29,363 nt of DNA from JBBTWV01 sp038062615 (lineage in GTDB: Bacteria; Patescibacteriota; Gracilibacteria; UBA1369; UM-FILTER-53-11): the NCBI GenBank assembly GCA_038062615.1, contig JBBTWV010000037.1, positions 1 to 29,363 of the forward strand, in the 5' to 3' direction. The translations under genes and the position numbers were made by a program. Of the stretch, positions 20,615 through 28,781 are shown piece after piece. The notes under the pieces are model-generated. The model was given only the letters and a program-made list of their open reading frames with translations, was not told where the DNA came from and searched no databases. The first letter of the stretch is position 1. Every line of letters starts with the position of its first letter.

Positions 20615-22825
20615 TCACTTAAGGCTATCAATGAATTTTTCGATCTCTGCGCGGTTTTCTGGAGAAAGTTTGGAAGCTATTTGGGCTTCGCTCATGGCAT
20701 GGTCAAGGTCACCGAGCTCCTTATAAAGCTGAGCGAGATTCATGTGATAACGGGGATTTTTTGGTTCCATGCTCGTGATATAAACATAGATATCTCGCGC
20801 GGATGAATAATATTCTGGAAACTCCGCCAGTAAATCACCCACTTGAACGAGAGACCGGCTGTACATGAGAACTCCCTGCGAAACGGCTTCCGCAAAAGCT
20901 TTTGCCGCAAGTTCTTTTTTGTCGGCGCGAAGAAGAAATCCTCCCAGGTACCATAGTGTTTCGGGACGGTGAGGAGAAAGACTTTGCGCTTTTGCGGCTA
21001 GCTCTACGCTTTTATCATAGTTTCCGGCTTGAAGATTTGCCTCAGCTCCTTCAACCAGAAATTGTTGCCTTAGCGGGAACCTTTCAATGAGCGATTCCCA
21101 CAGAGAGACGGACTCTAAAGTGCGTTCTTTGGAATGGGTAAGCCGAACATAATCCACAAGGATGATCCCTAAGTGGGCCATGAGTTTGGTATTGGAGAAT
21201 GTATTTTTGCGGAGCTCAGTGAGTTTTTTAATGAGCAGATCTTGAAATTTTTCCATATTTTTATCCGATGGATTTGCTTCGGCCAGATCATGAATATTTC
21301 TAGCGCTGATAATGAGGAGCTCCAGTTTATAGGGATCTTTCTCTGGTAAAAGCGCGTCCAGAAAATCCATTTTTTGAGTGTAGGCTTTTAAATCTGTTGG
21401 AACCAAAAAGAGAGATTTGCCAATCGTGTAATTGGTGGCGGCGGGAATGAGGGTGAAGCGGATCGTAGCTCCAGCAAATACAAGGAGAATGACCAACGCC
21501 GCCGCAGTGGTAACTCGGCGGGGCAACAAAGACCTATCGGTTGTTGAAAATTGAGTGGCGATGAAGGCGAAGCCCAAGAAAAGGGGAAGATAACTGGCCA
21601 GAGTATCCAGGGTGAAAAGATCTTGAAGTACAAAAGCCGCAAGAAATATCCCGCCAAGAACGAAGAATAGTTTTTGAGTAGGATTTTGGCGAATGGCTTT
21701 TATGAGTTGAAAAGCGAACAGGGCGAAAAGCGCCAGAGCTGAAAGTAAATTGATGATGCCGCCAGCCGTCAATTCATCAAAAATGATGTTATGCGCGCGG
21801 TCGCTCCAGGCTTCATAAGGGTTGTTATCAAAAAACTGCGGATCGTAATATTTCTCAAAAACTTTGGGATAACTTTCCCGACCCCAGCCGGTTAGCGGTT
21901 TTTCGAGGAAGCCTTTCCAGGAGATATTCCAGAGGATGAATCTGCTTTTAATGTTCGTGTCCGTGAGCGACCAGCTGGTAATTTTTGATAAAAATGGGCT
22001 TTGGGTTACGAATGAACTTTGGCGATTTGCCATGATAAAACCGAATCCCGCGATCATGAGGAGGCAGACGAGCCCGGCGATAAGAGCCCGGCGTTTTTTT
22101 TGTAAAATGATGTATCCGCAGAGTGAAAAAATGATGAGCGCAAAGGAGAGAAAAGCGGCGCGATTGCCGGTTAAGAGAATGACTGAGCTTAGCAGGAGCG
22201 CCGTTAAAAGCATAAGAATTTTTTCCTCGCGATTTTGAGATTTAACGTAGAACCAAACGGTGAGCGGAAGATGAAGGACAAGGTAGTTAGCTAAAAAGCC
22301 GGGGTTTCCAAAAGAGTACCTGGCAATAGCAATATTGGGGACGACGAGCAAAGCCAAATATTCAATACTCGCAATAATACTCACGATGATTGAAAAAATG
22401 GCGAGATGCTTTAGCCACTTTTTATTGTGAGCGAGCGAGACGACGATAATGAAGAAAAGATAAAAATGAAGGAGGTTCCAGAAGCCCGCCATGCGCTCTA
22501 CGGAGCCTTCAAAACTTCGCATTGGGTCTGTGGATGTGAGGGTGAGAAGGCCTTGGATGATAAAAAAAGCTGTCATCCCTATGGTGAGCGGGTTCATTGG
22601 TGGGCGATGTTTTGGCTGTACCATGACGAGGATGAGAAAGGCCGCGGTGGCGATACTCACCATTACTTGAAAAAAGAAGGTGGCCGGAGTGATGTATGGG
22701 AAAACAAAGCTCATATGCCAAACAAGCGGCGAACCGAGTGCTGCCAATAAAGCAATTTGTACTATTTGAAGGAGCCGACTTTCAAGTTTTTCCATAAGAT
22801 AATAGTTCAAGTGCCTTCTTTCCAT
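20615..22825 (-). CDS. O-antigen ligase/polymerase-like (Wzy_C) membrane protein with C-terminal TPR domain
   Basis: 736 residues. Residues ~15-430 hold about 11-12 membrane helices. The large loop contains GWGRESYPKVFEKYYDP and SDRAHNIIFDELTAGG, matching the Wzy_C (O-antigen ligase WaaL/PglL/polymerase) motif with its conserved His-Asn. GNRAAFLSFALIIF precedes it. After the last helix, residues ~500-736 are tetratricopeptide-like (EGAEANLQAGNYDKSVELAA, PETLWYLGGFLLRADKKELA, YHMNLAQLYKELGDLDHAMS). Wzy_C-TPR proteins move or polymerise glycans outside the membrane, so this enzyme may glycosylate the nearby Ser/Thr-rich surface proteins or build a surface polysaccharide; that is inference. The start at 22825 overlaps ahcY by 19 nt; Met11 (22795), 12 nt after ahcY, is an equally good start. 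Confidence 0.82.
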   Translation of the reverse strand: MERRHLNYYLMEKLESRLLQIVQIALLAALGSPLVWHMSFVFPYITPATFFFQVMVSIATAAFLILVMVQPKHRPPMNPLTIGMTAFFIIQGLLTLTSTDPMRSFEGSVERMAGFWNLLHFYLFFIIVVSLAHNKKWLKHLAIFSIIVSIIASIEYLALLVVPNIAIARYSFGNPGFLANYLVLHLPLTVWFYVKSQNREEKILMLLTALLLSSVILLTGNRAAFLSFALIIFSLCGYIILQKKRRALIAGLVCLLMIAGFGFIMANRQSSFVTQSPFLSKITSWSLTDTNIKSRFILWNISWKGFLEKPLTGWGRESYPKVFEKYYDPQFFDNNPYEAWSDRAHNIIFDELTAGGIINLLSALALFALFAFQLIKAIRQNPTQKLFFVLGGIFLAAFVLQDLFTLDTLASYLPLFLGFAFIATQFSTTDRSLLPRRVTTAAALVILLVFAGATIRFTLIPAATNYTIGKSLFLVPTDLKAYTQKMDFLDALLPEKDPYKLELLIISARNIHDLAEANPSDKNMEKFQDLLIKKLTELRKNTFSNTKLMAHLGIILVDYVRLTHSKERTLESVSLWESLIERFPLRQQFLVEGAEANLQAGNYDKSVELAAKAQSLSPHRPETLWYLGGFLLRADKKELAAKAFAEAVSQGVLMYSRSLVQVGDLLAEFPEYYSSARDIYVYITSMEPKNPRYHMNLAQLYKELGDLDHAMSEAQIASKLSPENRAEIEKFIDSLK

Positions 22826-24078
22826 GCGTGGGCATACGCATACTGCTCATGCGTGAGATGATCACAAGCAAGACCCAGCGCTTGAAGCTGAATACGCGCA
22901 ATTTGTTCGTCAATTTCTGCCGGAAGCGTATAGACTTTGGGTGCTAGCGGATGTTTAGCACTTTGATTTTTTACGAGCCATTCACAAGCCAGCGCCTGTC
23001 CGCAAAATGAAAGTGACATGACCTCAGAAGGATGCCCCTCGGCGGCGGCAAGATTTACGAGCCGGCCTTGTGCCAGAAGAAAAATCGCCTTTTGGGTTTT
23101 GCCCGTGCCTAAGGTGAACTCCTCCACCTGTGGCCGAATGGTACGCTTGCTGTGCGCCATTTTTTCCAGTCCTTCCACGTCAATTTCTATATTAAAATGC
23201 CCGCTGTTAGCCAAAATTGCGCCAGATTTCATTTTGAGCATATGCGAAGTTTGAATCACAAACTTGCCGCCGGTAGCGGTAACAAAAACATCGCCAATCT
23301 TGCAGGCCTCACTCATTGGCATCAAGCGGTAACCATCCATAAATGCTTGGAGCGCGCGAACCGGATCCACTTCCGTCACGATAACTTGGCCGCCCATGCC
23401 TGCCGCGCGCAGAGCCATGCCTCGTCCACAATCGCCATAGCCGCTTACGACAATGATTTTTCCGGCAATCAAAATATTGGTGGCGCGCAAAACGCCATCC
23501 CATGTGGACTGTCCGGTTCCGTAATAGTTATCAAAAAGATGCTTGGTTTTGTTGTCGTTCACCGCCACCATAGGATATTTGAGGGCGTGATCAGCTTCCA
23601 TAGCTTTTAGACGATTGATGCCGGTGGTGGTTTCTTCGCAACCTCCAATCATTTGAGAAATTAAATCCTTATGTTTGAGGTGAATTTCCGTGACGAGGTC
23701 ACAGCCATCATCAATGGTTAGGTTTGGTTTGAATGCGATGACGGCTTTTATAAATTTATAGTAGTCCGTGCGATTTTCGCCTTTGTAAGCAAAAACCGGT
23801 ACGCCTTTTTTGGCTAAGTAGGCGGCAACGTCGTCTTGGGTAGAGAGGGGATTACAGCTGGCAATAGCCACATCAGCACCACCCGCGATGAGGGTTTCTA
23901 CCAACATGCCGGTCTCTTTGGTTACGTGCAGTGCCATGCCCAAACGGACATTTTTGAAAGGTTTTTCGCGAATAAATCTTTTTTCTACTTCCAAAAGCGC
24001 GGGCATATGCTGGCGGGCCCATCGCATTTGATTTTCGCCCTGGGCGGCGAGTTTGAGATCTTTAACTTGGGACTTCAT
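22807..24078 (-). CDS. ahcY: Adenosylhomocysteinase (S-adenosylhomocysteine hydrolase family)
   Basis: Splits S-adenosylhomocysteine into adenosine and homocysteine with tightly bound NAD, clearing the product inhibitor of methyltransferases. 423 residues with family blocks in order: LGMALHVTKETGMLVETL, GADVAIASCNPLSTQDDVAA, IDDGCDLV, EETTTGINRL, AVNDNKTKHLFDNYYGTGQS, the NAD loop VVSGYGDCGRGMALRA, VTEVDPVRALQAFMDGYRLM, ANSGHFNIEID, and NLAAAEGHPSEVM. It ends with YAHAWKEGT and lacks the C-terminal arm (Lys and Tyr) of eukaryotic and proteobacterial enzymes, as in archaeal and Thermotoga-type short forms, some of which prefer S-inosylhomocysteine. It lies 6 nt after metK, so SAM synthesis and SAH removal are co-expressed. 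Confidence 0.94.
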   Translation of the reverse strand: MKSQVKDLKLAAQGENQMRWARQHMPALLEVEKRFIREKPFKNVRLGMALHVTKETGMLVETLIAGGADVAIASCNPLSTQDDVAAYLAKKGVPVFAYKGENRTDYYKFIKAVIAFKPNLTIDDGCDLVTEIHLKHKDLISQMIGGCEETTTGINRLKAMEADHALKYPMVAVNDNKTKHLFDNYYGTGQSTWDGVLRATNILIAGKIIVVSGYGDCGRGMALRAAGMGGQVIVTEVDPVRALQAFMDGYRLMPMSEACKIGDVFVTATGGKFVIQTSHMLKMKSGAILANSGHFNIEIDVEGLEKMAHSKRTIRPQVEEFTLGTGKTQKAIFLLAQGRLVNLAAAEGHPSEVMSLSFCGQALACEWLVKNQSAKHPLAPKVYTLPAEIDEQIARIQLQALGLACDHLTHEQYAYAHAWKEGT

Positions 24079-24084
24079 GGATGT

Positions 24085-25245
24085 TTAGTGACGTGTTTTG
24101 AGGGTGCTTTTGAGGAGTGCGGCCTTATCGGTTTTTTCCCAAGTAAATTCTGCTTCTTCACGTCCAAAATGGCCGTAGGCAGCGGTTTTCTGGTAAATTG
24201 GCCGGAGCAGTTTGAGCTGAGAAATAATATCGGCGGGCTTCACCGGGAAGTGTTGGCGTATGAAAGGAAGCAGTTTTGTTTCTTCTACTCGTCCGGTTCC
24301 AAAAAGGTCTACGGAAATAGAAACTGGCTCGGCCACACCAATAGAGTAGGCCAGTTGAATGAGGCATTTGTTGGCCAAGCCAGCGGCCACAATATTTTTG
24401 GCGATGTACCTTGCGGCATAACTGGCACTGCGGTCTACCTTGGAAGGATCTTTGCCGCTAAAGCAGCCTCCGCCGTGGGGAGCATAGCCGCCGTAGGTAT
24501 CCACAATGATTTTTCGTCCTGTTAAACCGGTGTCGGCTTCTGGTCCACCTACGCAAAAGAGTCCGGTTTCGTTAATAAAAATCTTGGTGTTTTTATCCAT
24601 CATTTTTTTGCAAATGGGATTGATGACGACTTCAATAATATCTTTGCGAAGTTTTTTGCGAGGCACTTCTGGGCTGTGATGCACGGCAATGACCACCGCA
24701 TCAATGCGCTTTGGTAAGCCGTTTTCGTACTGAATGGTTACTTGTGACTTACCATCGGGACGCACCCACGGAAGAATTTTTTTCTTGCGGACTTCGGCCA
24801 GGCGCATGGTGAGTTGATGCGCCAGCGAAATAGGAAGTGGCATGAGTGTTTTGCTTTCGTCACAGGCAAATCCAAACATCAGACCTTGGTCTCCCGCACC
24901 CTGCTCATGGTTTTTGCTCATATCCACGCCTACGGCAATATTTTTGCTCTGCTCGTGAATGGCGGTGAGCACGGAACAGTCTGCAGAATCGAGGCCGTAT
25001 TCTGGGTTTGTGTAGCCGATTTCTTTAAGGGTGGTGCGTACCGTTGTTGGAATATCTACATAGCAATTAGTCGTTACTTCTCCCGCTACAAAAACAAGGC
25101 CGGTGGTGGTGAGCGATTCCACGGCGACTCTTCCCGTAGGGTCTTGGGCTAAAATGGCATCTAAAATGGCATCCGAAACTTGATCGCAAACTTTATCGGG
25201 ATGACCTTCGGTAACAGATTCAGAGGTAAAGAGAAAATCACGCAT
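24085..25245 (-). CDS. metK: S-adenosylmethionine synthetase
   Basis: Makes S-adenosylmethionine from methionine and ATP in the cytoplasm, with Mg and K ions. From the ATG at 25245 it has 386 residues, the usual length. Signatures: ESVTEGHPDKVCDQVSDAIL (ATP and metal), GAGDQGLMFGFACDES (family signature 1), DTGLTGRKIIVDTYGG, and GGGCFSGKDPSKVDRSASYA (signature 2, P-loop-like). A longer frame to 25293 would add a Pro/Cys-rich, non-conserved 16 residues and is rejected. The TATAAT at 25260-25255 sits 9 nt before this ATG, leaving almost no leader, so no SAM riboswitch can precede it. ahcY follows directly. Confidence 0.97.
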   Translation of the reverse strand: MRDFLFTSESVTEGHPDKVCDQVSDAILDAILAQDPTGRVAVESLTTTGLVFVAGEVTTNCYVDIPTTVRTTLKEIGYTNPEYGLDSADCSVLTAIHEQSKNIAVGVDMSKNHEQGAGDQGLMFGFACDESKTLMPLPISLAHQLTMRLAEVRKKKILPWVRPDGKSQVTIQYENGLPKRIDAVVIAVHHSPEVPRKKLRKDIIEVVINPICKKMMDKNTKIFINETGLFCVGGPEADTGLTGRKIIVDTYGGYAPHGGGCFSGKDPSKVDRSASYAARYIAKNIVAAGLANKCLIQLAYSIGVAEPVSISVDLFGTGRVEETKLLPFIRQHFPVKPADIISQLKLLRPIYQKTAAYGHFGREEAEFTWEKTDKAALLKSTLKTRH

Positions 25246-25254
25246 ACGGGCGAG

Positions 25255-25263
25255 ATTATAGCA
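25255..25263 (-). promoter_or_regulatory. Extended -10 box of metK
   Basis: Minus-strand TGC then TATAAT (25263-25255), no good -35 within the G/C-repeat upstream. Nine nt separate TATAAT from the metK ATG, pointing to a leaderless message. Confidence 0.5.
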
Positions 25264-25325
25264 GGGTGTGGGGTTTGGGGTACAGGGTTCCAAGTCCTAG
25301 ACCACAAACGCTAAACCCTATACCC
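25264..25325. repeat. Imperfect inverted repeat of GGGT/ACCC units in the metK-glycosyltransferase gap
   Basis: GGGTGTGGGGTTT (25264-25276) and AAACCCTATACCC (25313-25325) can pair at 11 of 13 positions around a 36-nt loop. The arms are made of short GGGT-type units like those of intergenic CCTAAACCCTA repeats in other genomes. The 87-bp gap holds the metK promoter and the region before the divergent glycosyltransferase. Confidence 0.5.
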
Positions 25326-25332
25326 TATCTGC

Positions 25333-26346
25333 GTGATCTCATGCGTCATTATCAACTATAATGGTAAGCGCTTTATAAAGAACTGCTTGGCTTCGGTGCT
25401 GGCGGTGGAAGGCGTGGGAGCGCTGCACGGCAGCGTAAACATTAAGGAGGTGATTTTTTTGGATAATGCTTCGGCGGATGATTCCGTGGAATATGTGCGT
25501 AAGCATTTTCCAAGCGTTACGGTGGTGGCAAATTCAAAAAATTCGGGTTATGCGGGTGCGGCAAATCAAGCCGTTAAAATCAGCAAGGGCGAATTTATTT
25601 TGATACTGAATCCGGATATTGTTTTTGAGCCTGATTATTTAAAAATTATAGTGAAGAGGTTGAAGGATGATGAAAAAATTGGCGCGGCGATTGGAAAGCT
25701 GCGCAAATATGATTTTGAGTCGCATAAAAAAACAAACATTATTGATAGCGCCGGGCTGGTGATGTATTGCAACAGGCGATGCGTGGATCGCGGGCAAGGG
25801 GAGCAAGATGAAGGCCAGTTTGATGAGCCGCAAGAAGTTTTTGGTATTACGGGTGCGTGTCCATTGTATCGGCGCAGTGCGCTTGAGGATTGCAAGGTTG
25901 GTGATGAGTATTTTGATGAAAGCTTTTTTATGTATAAAGAGGATGTGGATATTTCTTGGCGGCTGCGGTTACTGGGCTGGAAGTGTTTTTATGAACCTGC
26001 GGCGTTGGCTTACCATGGCCGTGGAACGGGAGTGGTTGAGCGCGGCGGAATTTGGCAGGTGGTAAAAGGACGTAGTTCGCTTACAAAATTTCAAAAATAT
26101 TTTTCGTATAAAAATGAGCGGCTGATGCGTGTTAAAAATGAAACTTGGCGTGGAGTGACGCGTGATTTTTTGCCGATCCTTTGGAAAGAAATATTGATGT
26201 TTGGTTGGATGATTTTTCGCGAGCCGTTTTTGTGGAAGTCGTTTGGGCGTTTTTGGATTCAACTTCCTGGCGCCCTTCGCAAAAGGTCCTACATTCAAAG
26301 AAGGAGAAAAATCAACTGGAATCAGATGAAAGGTTGGTTTTTATAA
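25333..26346 (+). CDS. Family 2 glycosyltransferase
   Basis: 337 residues starting at GTG (25333): ISCVIINYNGKRFIKNCL is the usual GT-A start of GT2 enzymes of the rhamnosyltransferase/WbbL type. FLDNASADDSVEYVRKHFP binds the nucleotide, ILNPDIVF carries the DxD-like metal motif (NPD), ITGACPLYRRSAL is the acceptor block, and FMYKEDVDISWRLRLLGWK holds the ED catalytic base. The last ~100 residues are basic and aromatic (FGWMIFREPFLWKSFGRFW) and may lie on the membrane. It would add a sugar from an NDP-sugar to a lipid-linked or surface glycan; the sugar is unknown. It diverges from metK and converges with proC, leaving 2 nt between stops. Codon use is more AT-rich and simpler than in the S-layer gene. 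Confidence 0.9.
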   Translation: MISCVIINYNGKRFIKNCLASVLAVEGVGALHGSVNIKEVIFLDNASADDSVEYVRKHFPSVTVVANSKNSGYAGAANQAVKISKGEFILILNPDIVFEPDYLKIIVKRLKDDEKIGAAIGKLRKYDFESHKKTNIIDSAGLVMYCNRRCVDRGQGEQDEGQFDEPQEVFGITGACPLYRRSALEDCKVGDEYFDESFFMYKEDVDISWRLRLLGWKCFYEPAALAYHGRGTGVVERGGIWQVVKGRSSLTKFQKYFSYKNERLMRVKNETWRGVTRDFLPILWKEILMFGWMIFREPFLWKSFGRFWIQLPGALRKRSYIQRRRKINWNQMKGWFL

Positions 26347-26348
26347 AT

Positions 26349-27149
26349 TTATTTTCCCATCATCTCTTGAGTCCTGGTATAGGCGGCGGCCATAGCATCT
26401 TCAAAAATTTGCTGCCACTTTTTTTTGTTGAGGACTTTGAAGGCGGCTTTCGTTGTGCCACCTTTGGTCTGAACGGCATTTTTGAGAGTGGCGAAAGGAG
26501 TGCCGGTGGCGGTGAAATAATCAGCAGTACCAACGATAGTTTGAATGGCTAAGGTGCGGGCATCTTGAGAAGAGATTTTGTACTGAAGAAGCATTTTCTC
26601 CATGCTCTCAAGAAAAGCGGCTACATAAGCCGGTCCGCAGCCGGCCACGGTGCTTATGACATCAATGAGTTTTTCGTCCTGTACCTCCAATGCTTTGCCA
26701 AAACTCTCCAGCAGTTTTTTGACTGCGGCTTTTTCTTTTTTAGGGAAGGACGGTGAAGTTTTCCAAACAGTCATGGACTCACCAACAAGCGCTGCAAGAT
26801 TTGGCATGGTTCGGACGATTTTTTTATGTCCGCCGGACCAAAGAGTGAGCCTTGCAAGTGGAGTGGCGGCTGCAATCGAGATAAGAATTTGTTTCGGGTC
26901 TATATCGTTTTGTACTTCTCGCAAAACGACTTGAATCATATTGGGCTTTACTCCCAAAATAACGACATCGGATTTTTTGACCACTTGTCTATTGTCTCCT
27001 GTCCACTCAAAGTTTTTCTGCTCAGATTTTTTAAGGGCGAGTTGAGGTTTGTGATGTTGGGAAGCCATTACTTCACCTATGCCATTTGCCAAAATAGCCT
27101 TCGCTAGGGCGCTTCCCATGTGTCCACATCCAATGATTCCAATCTTCAT
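26349..27149 (-). CDS. proC: Pyrroline-5-carboxylate reductase
   Basis: Last step of proline synthesis: reduces 1-pyrroline-5-carboxylate with NAD(P)H in the cytoplasm. 266 residues, usual length. MKIGIIGCGHMGSALAKAIL is the Rossmann dinucleotide-binding start, VVILGVKPNMIQVVL follows, then RTMPNLAALVGESMTVW. The C-terminal dimer domain carries the signature AGCGPAYVAAFLESM, ALAIQTIVGTADYF, and TKGGTTKAAFKVL (family usually P-G-G-T-T-x-A). It follows pgeF by 9 nt and shares an operon with proA, so glutamate to proline is largely covered; proB is not in the window. Confidence 0.95.
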   Translation of the reverse strand: MKIGIIGCGHMGSALAKAILANGIGEVMASQHHKPQLALKKSEQKNFEWTGDNRQVVKKSDVVILGVKPNMIQVVLREVQNDIDPKQILISIAAATPLARLTLWSGGHKKIVRTMPNLAALVGESMTVWKTSPSFPKKEKAAVKKLLESFGKALEVQDEKLIDVISTVAGCGPAYVAAFLESMEKMLLQYKISSQDARTLAIQTIVGTADYFTATGTPFATLKNAVQTKGGTTKAAFKVLNKKKWQQIFEDAMAAAYTRTQEMMGK

Positions 27150-27158
27150 GTCGCCATT

Positions 27159-27920
27159 TTAGCGCAACATGATGGCTGTACCAAATCGTGCTTTGTTTCC
27201 AGGCGTCTCTCCGTCGCGACGATATGAATAAAAATCCTCAGGGTGACACGAGGTGCAGACTCGGGGGTTTTCTATATTTTTTTTAAGTACTCCGCACTCG
27301 CGAAGTTCTCCTTCTACTGCCGCCCAAAGATTCACCATGTTTTCTTCGGCAATATGGCGATGCATAAATTCCGGCAGTTCTTTTTGCGGATCCGAAAATC
27401 GGCAGCAACATGGGCCAATCATTGGGCTTATCGCGGCCAATAAATCCTTTGGTGATGAGCTAAAACGTGTTTTGAGTTCGCTTATGGTTTTGCGAATGAT
27501 TCGTGCACATAATCCTCGCCAGCCGGCATGAACATTGGCGATGATATTTTTTTCTGGGTCAAAAATCATAATGCTGGCGCAGTCAGCAATGCGGATGAGA
27601 AGGGGAGTTTGTGTAACAGAAGTTATAAGAATATCTCCGCCGCGTGATTCATTTTTGTTTGCTTCATCTACCTTCCAAACTTCCGTCCCGTGCATTTGAT
27701 TCGCAAATGAAACCGGCTGGACAGGTGAGGTTGCGCCCTTCGGGCGCTTTAATTGCTTAGCCTCGCTGTGGCTCGGCCTGGTAGACATGACGGTTTGTAT
27801 GGAATGGACATCATCAATGGCGATGTGTCTACTTAAAACCGCATGCGAAACTTTTTGAGCATATTGTTGAAAGAGGTCGTACTCAAAAAATGTTTTGCCT
27901 TCAAATGTTTTTCGCAGCAT
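27159..27920 (-). CDS. pgeF: Polyphenol oxidase/peptidoglycan-editing protein PgeF with an in-frame repeat insertion
   Basis: The YfiH/PgeF (DUF152, multicopper polyphenol oxidase fold) family removes wrongly incorporated Ser from UDP-MurNAc peptides in E. coli; some members act on adenosine. From the ATG at 27920 there are 253 residues. The catalytic His/Cys/His set is present: NQMHGTEV (His77), IRIADCASI (Cys114), NVHAGWRG (His131). GPCCCRF and the closing CTSCHPEDFYSYRRDG block are also typical. Residues 48-64 (RPSHSEAKQLKRPKGAT) are exactly repeat element A copy 4, inserted in the variable segment just before the QxHG strand. The start overlaps the end of nnrD by 20 nt; a longer frame to 28049 runs antiphase over nnrD and is rejected. 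Confidence 0.9.
   Translation of the reverse strand: MLRKTFEGKTFFEYDLFQQYAQKVSHAVLSRHIAIDDVHSIQTVMSTRPSHSEAKQLKRPKGATSPVQPVSFANQMHGTEVWKVDEANKNESRGGDILITSVTQTPLLIRIADCASIMIFDPEKNIIANVHAGWRGLCARIIRKTISELKTRFSSSPKDLLAAISPMIGPCCCRFSDPQKELPEFMHRHIAEENMVNLWAAVEGELRECGVLKKNIENPRVCTSCHPEDFYSYRRDGETPGNKARFGTAIMLR
27729..27779 (-). repeat. Palindromic element family A, copy 4 (inside pgeF, in frame)
   Basis: 51 nt on the minus strand, AGGCCGAGCCACAGC, GAGGCTAAGC, GCGCCC-GAA-GGGCGC, AACC: exactly 17 codons with no stop. Differs from copy 3 at only a handful of positions. Conserved PgeF sequence lies on both sides, so the element has entered an existing gene. Confidence 0.92.
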
Positions 27921-28770
27921 AGGGAAGCTCTTGGGCAAGATCCGTGGCCGTGTAGTTGTAGCTTTTTTGTTTGAGGAGTTCATCGCCGGCGCTGCCAAGC
28001 ATGTATGCCGCGCATTGGCAGGCTTCGTACGGCATAAGTTTTTGGGCAATGAGTGATGCTACGAGGCCAGAGAGTACATCGCCGCTGCCGCCAACCGTCA
28101 TTCCTGCGTTGCCGGTGTTGTTTATGCAGGTGGGTTTTTCTGGGGCAGCAATGACGTCATGCGGACGCTTGAGCAAAATGGTGATTCCCCATTTTTTGGC
28201 AAAATCTTCTACCATTTTGGCTTGTTCTTCGGGGTTTTCGGGTAGCGCGGCTTCAATAATTTCATCCATTTCTGCAAGGTTTGGCGTAATTGTATAGCGG
28301 TGTGGATGCTCGGTCATAGTTGAGCCTGAAATGAGGCCAAGTTGCGCAATAACTGGTATGGCTTCAGCGTCCAATACAATGTGGCACGGTGTTTTTTGGA
28401 CGATGCGCGTCATAATGCGGAGGCTTTCGGGATCCTCCGTGACGCCTGGCCCCAGCAGTACGCAGTCCACTTTGTTGAGGAGTTCGGCAGCGGCGTCAAT
28501 GGTTCGAGTATTCACATAATTCCCTGGATACTTGCGAACAATAAAATCAGGATAAAAACTTCGGCTTACATCAAAATTACATTCCGGCACGAGCAGATAT
28601 ACGAGGTCACAACCACTGTGCAAAGCGCCGAGCCCCGCAAGAATGGGCGCACCGGAGTAATCAATGGAGCCGCCAATAATAAGCACGCGGCCGTTTTGCC
28701 CTTTGTGGGAATTGGGATCCCGCCGCGGCAGCATTTTAGAGACATCCGATTTTTTGATCGTGTGAATCAT
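27901..28770 (-). CDS. nnrD: ADP-dependent (S)-NAD(P)H-hydrate dehydratase
   Basis: Repairs hydrated NADH or NADPH (NADHX/NADPHX) by dehydration using ADP (ribokinase-like fold). 289 residues. KGQNGRVLIIGGSIDYSGAP is the N-terminal signature, VLLGPGVTED and IVLDAEAIPV follow, ITPNLAEMDEI matches the TPxxGE-like block with a change, and the catalytic NTGNAGMTVGGSGDVLSGLV carries the anion-hole Gly residues and Asp base. The partner epimerase domain NnrE is absent from this protein, and no separate one is seen nearby. It starts 11 nt after proA and overlaps pgeF by 20 nt, ending in TGA. It forms a metabolite-repair unit with pgeF. Confidence 0.93.
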   Translation of the reverse strand: MIHTIKKSDVSKMLPRRDPNSHKGQNGRVLIIGGSIDYSGAPILAGLGALHSGCDLVYLLVPECNFDVSRSFYPDFIVRKYPGNYVNTRTIDAAAELLNKVDCVLLGPGVTEDPESLRIMTRIVQKTPCHIVLDAEAIPVIAQLGLISGSTMTEHPHRYTITPNLAEMDEIIEAALPENPEEQAKMVEDFAKKWGITILLKRPHDVIAAPEKPTCINNTGNAGMTVGGSGDVLSGLVASLIAQKLMPYEACQCAAYMLGSAGDELLKQKSYNYTATDLAQELPYAAKNI

Positions 28771-28781
28771 TCTGAATTTTC

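Noticed and set aside
25246..25332. SAM riboswitch before metK
   Set aside because: The -10 box is 9 nt from the ATG and the gap is only 87 bp of GGGT/ACCC repeats with no SAM-I-type core.
27901..27903. Recoding of UGA as Gly, as in Gracilibacteria
   Set aside because: The nnrD frame ends at TGA at the normal family end, next to the overlapping pgeF start, and conserved genes are not interrupted by in-frame TGA.
27921..28049. N-terminal extension of PgeF
   Set aside because: It lies in another frame over the conserved end of nnrD and has no family similarity; the ATG at 27920 gives a normal PgeF start.
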